Assembly (NCBI GenBank): GCA_949287785.1
Contig: CASEHR010000013.1
Location: 1 to 10,024 of the forward strand
Reading direction: 5' to 3'
DNA length: 10,024 bases
From: an uncultured Bacillota bacterium
GTDB taxonomy: Bacteria > Bacillota_I > Bacilli_A > Erysipelotrichales > Erysipelotrichaceae
Position numbers and translations under genes: made by a program. The notes beneath the pieces are model-generated. The model saw only the letters and a list, made by a program, of their open reading frames with translations, had not been told where the DNA came from and ran no database searches. This document shows, piece by piece, positions 5,846-10,024 of this stretch (the stretch's first letter is position 1; the number at the start of each line of letters is the position of its first letter).

Positions 5846-6553
5846 ATGAAGAAGAAAAAGATGATCTTGGCAATGATCGCAGGCATCATTATTGTGTTTG
5901 TCGGTATTATCTTGTTTTTTCTGTTACGGGGAAAGACTGTCAGAGTACCGGTAGCCACCCACACGATAAAGCCGTGGTCTAAGGTTGCTGAAGAAGATAT
6001 AGGGTATGTTGAACTTGAAGAAGATATCATTCCGGATAATATCATCGTCGACAGCGACAATATCTTAAACAGGTATATAATCGCTCAGACGACCGTTTAT
6101 CCTGAATCATTCTTCTTTGAAGGTATGCTGATCGATGCGGAAATGATGCAGGATGGCGCTTATCGGTATCTGGCTGACGATGAAGTAGCTTATGAGTTAT
6201 ACACAAGCGAAATCAAGATCAATGCCAAAGCTATCACACCGGGAATGAATATCGATCTATATCTGACCTTAAAAGACGGAAATAACATCCACAGTGATCT
6301 CTTGCTGGCAAATGCTTTGGTTTTGGAAAAGTATGATCGCGATGGCGGCATCATCCGTAATAATGATCCGGTCGCTTCTTTGGCGATCAGAATCAAAAGA
6401 GGGGATGTCAATTATCTTAATAAAGCCTTGGCACTCGGCAACATGTCGGCTATCGTCTCAAGCGAAGCCTATAGTTCAAAGGATACCAAACTCAATGAAG
6501 AAAGTGAGATCATTCAATATCTTGAAAGTGATGATATTTCTGTCGATGAATAG
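5846..6553 (+). CDS. SAF-domain, CpaB/RcpC-like membrane protein
   Basis: The 235-residue protein has a basic start (MKKKK), one membrane helix (about 7-27) and then a SAF-type domain: VPVATHTIKPWSKVAEEDIG (34-53) is the usual pattern of a rescue of the phrase VPVA..I..G..I..EDL, followed by VELEEDIIPDN. The second part, with AITPGMNIDLYLTL, a loop with DLLLANALVLEKYD, and a final block with AIRIKRGDVNYLNKALALG, follows the order seen in CpaB/RcpC proteins of Flp (Tad) pilus assembly, where a presumed beta-rich domain lies outside the membrane. No other pilus gene is in the window. GGAGGG at 5833-5838 (7 bases of spacing) supports the start. It is the first gene after the rnf terminator, but I find no convincing promoter in the 47 bases between. 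The family resemblance is good; a pilus role is not shown. Confidence 0.75.
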   Translation: MKKKKMILAMIAGIIIVFVGIILFFLLRGKTVRVPVATHTIKPWSKVAEEDIGYVELEEDIIPDNIIVDSDNILNRYIIAQTTVYPESFFFEGMLIDAEMMQDGAYRYLADDEVAYELYTSEIKINAKAITPGMNIDLYLTLKDGNNIHSDLLLANALVLEKYDRDGGIIRNNDPVASLAIRIKRGDVNYLNKALALGNMSAIVSSEAYSSKDTKLNEESEIIQYLESDDISVDE

Positions 6554-6857
6554 TTTATTGGGATGCCAAAAGGTCGATAAAAAGAGCTGTGTCCTTGATA
6601 TCGATGAATTTTCGATCACTTATCATATCAAACATCAAAACGATATCGTCAGAAAAGTCACGATCGAAACCAAGATCGGCAAGAGTGCCTTTGATTATGA
6701 TGAAGAACTGATCGGGTCATATCTTAGCGGATGCCCTGAATATCAGATCCTGACCGATGATATTGTCATCTATGAAGATGTTGTAGTCGATGATGATCGA
6801 TACAGCCTGAAAAAGACGATCGATCATCTGCAGAATGAAGGATATAAGTGTTATTAA
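6495..6857 (+). CDS. Small putative lipoprotein overlapping the SAF gene
   Basis: From ATG 6495 the product has 120 residues and begins MKKVRSFNILKVMIFLSMNS followed by LLGC: a basic start, a hydrophobic core and a lipobox with Cys24. This is a textbook lipoprotein signal. The start overlaps the SAF gene by 59 bases in another frame, which is long. A weak AAAGGA at 6478-6483, 11 bases upstream, supports it. In-frame alternatives at TTG 6522, ATG 6531 or ATG 6546 give shorter or poorer signals; with 6546 the overlap would be only 8 bases but the signal peptide would be lost. The mature part is acidic and short, with SITYHIKHQNDIVRKVTIET resembling the early strands of YehR/DUF1307-type lipoproteins; that likeness is weak and no function is claimed. 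Confidence 0.65.
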   Translation: MKKVRSFNILKVMIFLSMNSLLGCQKVDKKSCVLDIDEFSITYHIKHQNDIVRKVTIETKIGKSAFDYDEELIGSYLSGCPEYQILTDDIVIYEDVVVDDDRYSLKKTIDHLQNEGYKCY

Positions 6858-6881
6858 GTTGAGGTCATGACAAAAGATATA

Positions 6882-6890
6882 TGTTAAAAT
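6882..6890 (+). promoter_or_regulatory. Extended -10 promoter just before a lipoprotein gene
   Basis: TGTTAAAAT fits the extended -10 form TGnTAnAAT. Transcription would begin at about 6896-6898, right at the start codon ATG 6899. TTGAGG at 6859-6864 is 20 bases from the -10, too far for a good -35, as is common when an extended -10 is present. No ribosome site lies between this box and the gene. Confidence 0.5.
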
Positions 6891-6898
6891 AGCCTTTG

Positions 6899-7543
6899 AT
6901 GAAAAGGCTGTTTTTAGTATTTATCGTTTTATTCTTGCTTGTTGGCTGTCATGAAGTGACGGATATCGAAACGGCGATCGATGATACGATCAGTTTGATC
7001 GAAAGTCAGGAGCTGACGATTTATGATAATCACGAAAAGGATTACTATTCATATTATCTTCCCGGTGGAGTGATGAATCTTGAAAGTACCGATACATATA
7101 ACATCTTATCGACTAATGGTGTAAATGTTATCCTCAATATCGATATCGACAAGATCATAAAGGATGCCTATTACAGTGATGTGCAGGGTGTTTCCGAAAC
7201 TTACGCGATAAATGATGCATCTATCAGCAAGAATGATACGATCGATGGTATCGCATATGAACTGGAAGTCTATGAGTATAATGATCGGTATCTAATTGAG
7301 CTGTTCATCAATAATGCCGACATGATAACACTTGTTGATCGGAATAATATCGACAATGTGCTATATGATATGTTTATTATCGGCATGAGCATATCGACCA
7401 ACAACGAGCTTGTGATCAATGATTTTTCCAGTCGTGACGTGATAGACTATCATCAGGAAGCAGTCGATCTTTTCGAGATCGTCATTCCGCGTGACGGCCG
7501 TTTAGATGAATTGATCAAGCCTAATCAAAATGTGGTAGAATAA
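6899..7543 (+). CDS. Putative lipoprotein of unknown family
   Basis: The 214-residue product starts MKRLFLVFIVLFLLVGC, a clear lipoprotein signal with lipobox LVGC and Cys17 (counted from ATG 6899). The mature protein is rich in Asp, Asn, Ile and Tyr and has no membrane helix. It contains stretches that alternate in the way of beta strands, such as VNVILNIDIDKIIKDAYYSD. I do not recognise a family. A TTG at 6896 is in frame and would add one residue; ATG 6899 is preferred. No Shine-Dalgarno sequence precedes it, and a promoter-like box ends 8 bases upstream, so the mRNA may be leaderless. It lies between another small lipoprotein gene and a gene coupled to murC, which suggests an envelope role but no more. 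Confidence 0.75.
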   Translation: MKRLFLVFIVLFLLVGCHEVTDIETAIDDTISLIESQELTIYDNHEKDYYSYYLPGGVMNLESTDTYNILSTNGVNVILNIDIDKIIKDAYYSDVQGVSETYAINDASISKNDTIDGIAYELEVYEYNDRYLIELFINNADMITLVDRNNIDNVLYDMFIIGMSISTNNELVINDFSSRDVIDYHQEAVDLFEIVIPRDGRLDELIKPNQNVVE

Positions 7544-7562
7544 AGAATAAAGAGGTGGATGT

Positions 7563-8252
7563 ATGAACGTAAAGAAGATTTTAGATCTGATTTTTGAACC
7601 TGTCGATGATGAAGAAGAACAAGCGGAAGTTATCGTCGATAAACCTTTGGAAAGACATGATTTTAAAAAGGAAGTCAAAAAGGCCCCAGAAGTAAAAGTA
7701 TCGAATACAGAAGTAATAGCCAAGCGGGCGGAAGTTAAAAAGAAAGATGTACTGGATCGCGGTTACAGTAAGAAATATGATATCAATTTAGAAAAGCGTA
7801 CCAAGAAGGAAAACAAGCCACTCCCCAAATATGAACCACAGCCACCGATGAGTCCGATTTTCGGCGTTTTGGAAAAGGCACCGGAAGGGGACGATGATCG
7901 ACCTCATTTTGTACCGTCTAATAATACCAAGACGCACAAAAGCTCTCTGGGCACTGTTTTGTCACCTATCTATGGTGTTATCGGGGGCGAAGATGTCAAA
8001 GAGAATAAAGTGATCATCACCAAAGATGATGACAGCAAGACTAAAGTCGTAAGCCAATCAAATATCAAACCATTGGCGGATGATTTTGATACGATCGAGA
8101 TGATCAAGGTCAAGCCGGAAGTGAAGGCTGAAGAAAAGAAAGAAGAAGTAACACCGATCAGTGTTATCTTAGAGCGACCTTCCGAAGTTCAGGACGAGAC
8201 CTATATCTCAAGTGAAGACATTACGCTTTTTGATGATTTGGAGAAAAAGTAG
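7563..8252 (+). CDS. Disordered charged protein with repeated SPI[F/Y]GV motif, coupled to murC
   Basis: The 229-residue protein is mostly Lys, Glu, Asp and Pro and is probably unfolded; it has no signal peptide or membrane helix and so should be cytoplasmic. Two short motifs stand out: MSPIFGVLEKAPE (96-108) and LSPIYGVIGGED (133-144). A third, weaker copy is TPISVILERPSE (197-208), which follows the tail of the first. Such islands of hydrophobic conservation in disordered chains usually bind a partner protein. The first 12 residues (MNVKKILDLIFE) may form a short amphipathic helix. GAGGTGG at 7552-7558 supports ATG 7563. Its TAG stop shares one base with the GTG start of murC, so the two are probably translated together, hinting at cell wall synthesis or division. 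No named family is recognised. Confidence 0.8.
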   Translation: MNVKKILDLIFEPVDDEEEQAEVIVDKPLERHDFKKEVKKAPEVKVSNTEVIAKRAEVKKKDVLDRGYSKKYDINLEKRTKKENKPLPKYEPQPPMSPIFGVLEKAPEGDDDRPHFVPSNNTKTHKSSLGTVLSPIYGVIGGEDVKENKVIITKDDDSKTKVVSQSNIKPLADDFDTIEMIKVKPEVKAEEKKEEVTPISVILERPSEVQDETYISSEDITLFDDLEKK

Positions 8253-9556
8253 TGTACTATTTTATCGGGATCAAAGGTAGCGGAATGGCGGCATTGGCCG
8301 TCATGCTCAATGACTTGGGTTACGAAGTGATGGGATCGGATCTGGACCGTTATTTCTTCACTCAGGATGAATTGGTAAAAAGGGGGATCAAGATCGTCGG
8401 TTTTGATCCGGACAATATCGCGAGTGATTATACCGTTATTATCGGCAATGCTTTTCTGGAAGACTTTCCTGAAGTCACCGCCGCCAGAAATAAGGGCTGC
8501 ATCTGCTATCGATATCATGAGTTTTTAGGAAAACTCATGGAGAATTACAAGACGATCGCTATCGCCGGTTCACATGGCAAGACAACAACGACAGCCATGA
8601 CGGCACAGATGATGGCGAAATTTAAAGAAACAGGCTACCTCATTGGCGATGGCGAAGGCTATCTGGCTAAAGAGAGTGAGTATCTTTGTGTTGAAGCCGA
8701 TGAGTTCAGGCGCCATTTTTTGGCATACAGACCGAATTACGCCATAATAAACAATATTGAAATAGATCATATCGACTATTTTAAGGATGATGCGGACTAT
8801 TTGAGTGCATATCAGAGTTTTGTCGATCAGGTCAAGGATGCCGTCTTTTATTGGGGTGATGATAAGGAATGCCGGAAATTGGATATCAAGGTACCGAGTT
8901 TTTCTTTCGGTTTAGATGACGGGAATGATTTCAGGGCAACCGATATCAATGAGGATGAAGAAGGAACGAGCTTCAGTTTATTCTTCCATGACAACTTCAT
9001 TTATAATTTTCATCTGCCTTTTGTTGGGCGTCATCTTTTGATCGATGCACTGGGAGTCATTAGCCTTGGGATCGTCTTGTGTTTTGATGTCAGGAGGATC
9101 GAGAGTGCACTGATGCATTTTGAAAGCCCAAAAAGGCGTTTTAAGGTTCAGGAGGTTGGCACGGATATCTTTATCGATGATTACGCCCATCACCCGACGG
9201 AAGTAGCAGTTACTTTAAAAGCGGCCAGACAGCGATATCCCGATAAAAAGATCGTTGCCATCTTTAAACCGCACCGGGCTAGTCGCGTTCAGTATTTCGC
9301 CGAGAAGTTCAAAGCGGCTTTACAGGAAGCTGATGATATCTATCTTTTGGAATTCAATTCGATCGATGACAAACAAGATGGTACAGACATATCGATCGCT
9401 TATCTGGCTGATATGATTCAGGGTGCAAAAGTCTTGTCGGAAGATGAAGAAGGGGCCAGAATATTGAGTGCTTATCAAGATGCCGTGCTTTGCTTCATGT
9501 CATCAAAAGACATCTATGATCTGGAAGATCTGACAAAGAACATTATCAACAATTAA
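8252..9556 (+). CDS. murC: UDP-N-acetylmuramate--L-alanine ligase MurC
   Basis: MurC adds L-alanine to UDP-MurNAc in the cytoplasm using ATP, the first amino-acid step of peptidoglycan precursor synthesis. The 434-residue protein has the expected three parts. The N-terminal Rossmann domain begins FIGIKGSGMAALA. The ATP-binding domain has GSHGKTTTTAM (Lys110 in the P-loop), EADEFRRHF (148-156) and NNIEIDHIDYF (167-177). The C-terminal domain has RRFKVQEVG, IDDYAHHPTE (from about 308) and IFKPHRASRV. Length and motif order are normal for the Firmicute type. The GTG start at 8252 is supported by GGAG at 8240-8243 with 8 bases of spacing and by the family N-terminus, which begins right there. The related ligase Mpl is less likely, since the start GIKGSGM is typical of MurC. 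Confidence 0.93.
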   Translation: MYYFIGIKGSGMAALAVMLNDLGYEVMGSDLDRYFFTQDELVKRGIKIVGFDPDNIASDYTVIIGNAFLEDFPEVTAARNKGCICYRYHEFLGKLMENYKTIAIAGSHGKTTTTAMTAQMMAKFKETGYLIGDGEGYLAKESEYLCVEADEFRRHFLAYRPNYAIINNIEIDHIDYFKDDADYLSAYQSFVDQVKDAVFYWGDDKECRKLDIKVPSFSFGLDDGNDFRATDINEDEEGTSFSLFFHDNFIYNFHLPFVGRHLLIDALGVISLGIVLCFDVRRIESALMHFESPKRRFKVQEVGTDIFIDDYAHHPTEVAVTLKAARQRYPDKKIVAIFKPHRASRVQYFAEKFKAALQEADDIYLLEFNSIDDKQDGTDISIAYLADMIQGAKVLSEDEEGARILSAYQDAVLCFMSSKDIYDLEDLTKNIINN

Positions 9557-9592
9557 CAAAATCAACCGCTTTGAAAGGGTGGTGTTCATAAG

Positions 9593-9632
9593 ACAGTAAA
9601 AGACACCGCAGCACTATGGTGTCTTTTACTGT
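9593..9632. terminator. Long perfect inverted repeat after murC, probable terminator
   Basis: ACAGTAAAAGACACC (9593-9607) and GGTGTCTTTTACTGT (9618-9632) pair perfectly over 15 bases around a 10-base loop. There is no T-run after the full stem. A shorter stem GACACC/GGTGTC would be flanked by A4 and T4 and could stop transcription in both directions. It lies 36 bases after the murC stop. Termination is likely but not certain; a regulatory or mobile-element end repeat cannot be ruled out. Confidence 0.6.
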
Positions 9633-9648
9633 AGATTATCCCGTTATG

Positions 9649-9657
9649 TGGTAATAT
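9649..9657 (+). promoter_or_regulatory. Possible extended -10 promoter for the acetyltransferase gene
   Basis: TGGTAATAT resembles an extended -10 box and lies about 50 bases before the ATG at 9708, downstream of the inverted repeat. No good -35 is seen; TGTAGA at 9630-9635 is the closest, 16 bases upstream, with a poor match. Confidence 0.35.
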
Positions 9658-9707
9658 GGAACTGAACAGACTTACAAATCGGAAGTTTATGAGAAGAGTA
9701 AAGGAAA

Positions 9708-10024
9708 ATGAATAATTTTGACTATATCACATTGAGAGAAAGAGCAGAATTAAAAAGCTGTGCGGCGGAATGGTTCCATTGTAAATGGGGCGTTCCAACG
9801 GAAGCCTATCTAGAATGTATGGAGGCTTATCTGAAAAAAGAAACGGAGTACGGTTGGTATCTCTGCATGAACGGTGACAAAATCGTCGGCGGTATGGGCG
9901 TAATCGAAAATGACTTCCATGACAGGAAAGACCTTACCCCGAATGTCTGCGCAGTCTATACAGAAAAAGACTATCGCTGCAAAGGAATCGCAGGTCATCT
10001 GCTGAATATGGTCGTAGAGGATAT
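9708..10024 (+). CDS. GNAT-family N-acetyltransferase (5' part only)
   Basis: The first 105 codons are present and the frame is open to the window end. The protein starts MNNFDYITLRERAELKSCAA and shows the GNAT order: an N-terminal helical part, the strand pair WYLCMNGDKIVGGMGVIEND (50-69), the strand PNVCAVYTEKDYR (78-90), and the acetyl-CoA pyrophosphate loop YRCKGIAGHLL (89-99), which fits the [Q/R]xxGx[G/A] rule with Arg90, Gly93 and Ala95. The acceptor substrate cannot be told from this part. A short ribosome site AAAGGA (9700-9705) is only 2 bases from the ATG, closer than ideal; no better start is seen. It is separated from murC by an inverted repeat and contains no GATC, unlike the genes to its left, so it is a separate unit of perhaps different origin. 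Confidence 0.82.
   Translation, partial: MNNFDYITLRERAELKSCAAEWFHCKWGVPTEAYLECMEAYLKKETEYGWYLCMNGDKIVGGMGVIENDFHDRKDLTPNVCAVYTEKDYRCKGIAGHLLNMVVED

Noticed and set aside
6294..6494. A longer start for the small lipoprotein, beginning at 6294 inside the SAF gene
   Set aside because: It would overlap the SAF gene by 260 bases and place about 67 unlikely residues before a good signal peptide.
8252..9556. Mpl (murein peptide ligase) instead of MurC
   Set aside because: The N-terminal motif, the length and the linked gene order fit MurC; nothing points to Mpl.

Overview
The window reads as chromosomal DNA of a low-to-moderate GC Firmicute (Bacillota). Strong AGGAGG-type ribosome binding sites, tight operon packing, a clostridial-length RnfC and a Bacilli-like MurC support this. 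An Erysipelotrichia-like lineage would fit, but that is a guess from protein style and cannot be proved here. Trp is encoded by TGG and no TGA stop is used in the eleven complete genes, so the standard code is sufficient.

Region 1 (1-5800) is an Rnf electron-transport module. A lipoprotein FMN transferase gene (apbE, cut by the window edge) points left. A divergent operon points right in the order rnfC, rnfD, rnfG, rnfE, rnfA, a small Cys-rich membrane protein gene, and rnfB, and it ends at a strong intrinsic terminator. Rnf couples electron transfer between ferredoxin and NAD to ion translocation, and ApbE attaches FMN covalently to RnfD and RnfG outside the membrane. Three features depart from the textbook complex. 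RnfD carries an extra membrane helix and two tandem FMN-binding domains at its C-terminus. RnfB is only 105 residues and lacks the usual 2x[4Fe-4S] ferredoxin domain. A 62-residue NqrM-like protein sits between rnfA and rnfB, next to the two subunits that hold the intramembrane iron-sulfur centre. Together they suggest an Rnf variant with more flavin on the outside and a changed electron entry side.

Region 2 (5800-9556) is a set of envelope genes on the + strand. It holds a SAF-domain CpaB-like protein, two small lipoproteins of unknown role (the second probably from a leaderless transcript), a disordered protein with a repeated SPI[F/Y]GV motif, and murC, the cytoplasmic peptidoglycan-precursor ligase. 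The disordered protein and murC overlap by one base and are probably translationally coupled.

Region 3 (9557-10024) holds a long perfect inverted repeat, a possible promoter, and the start of a GNAT acetyltransferase gene that runs off the window. The tetranucleotide GATC, very common in rnfC and murC, is absent from this last stretch, so it may have a different history.
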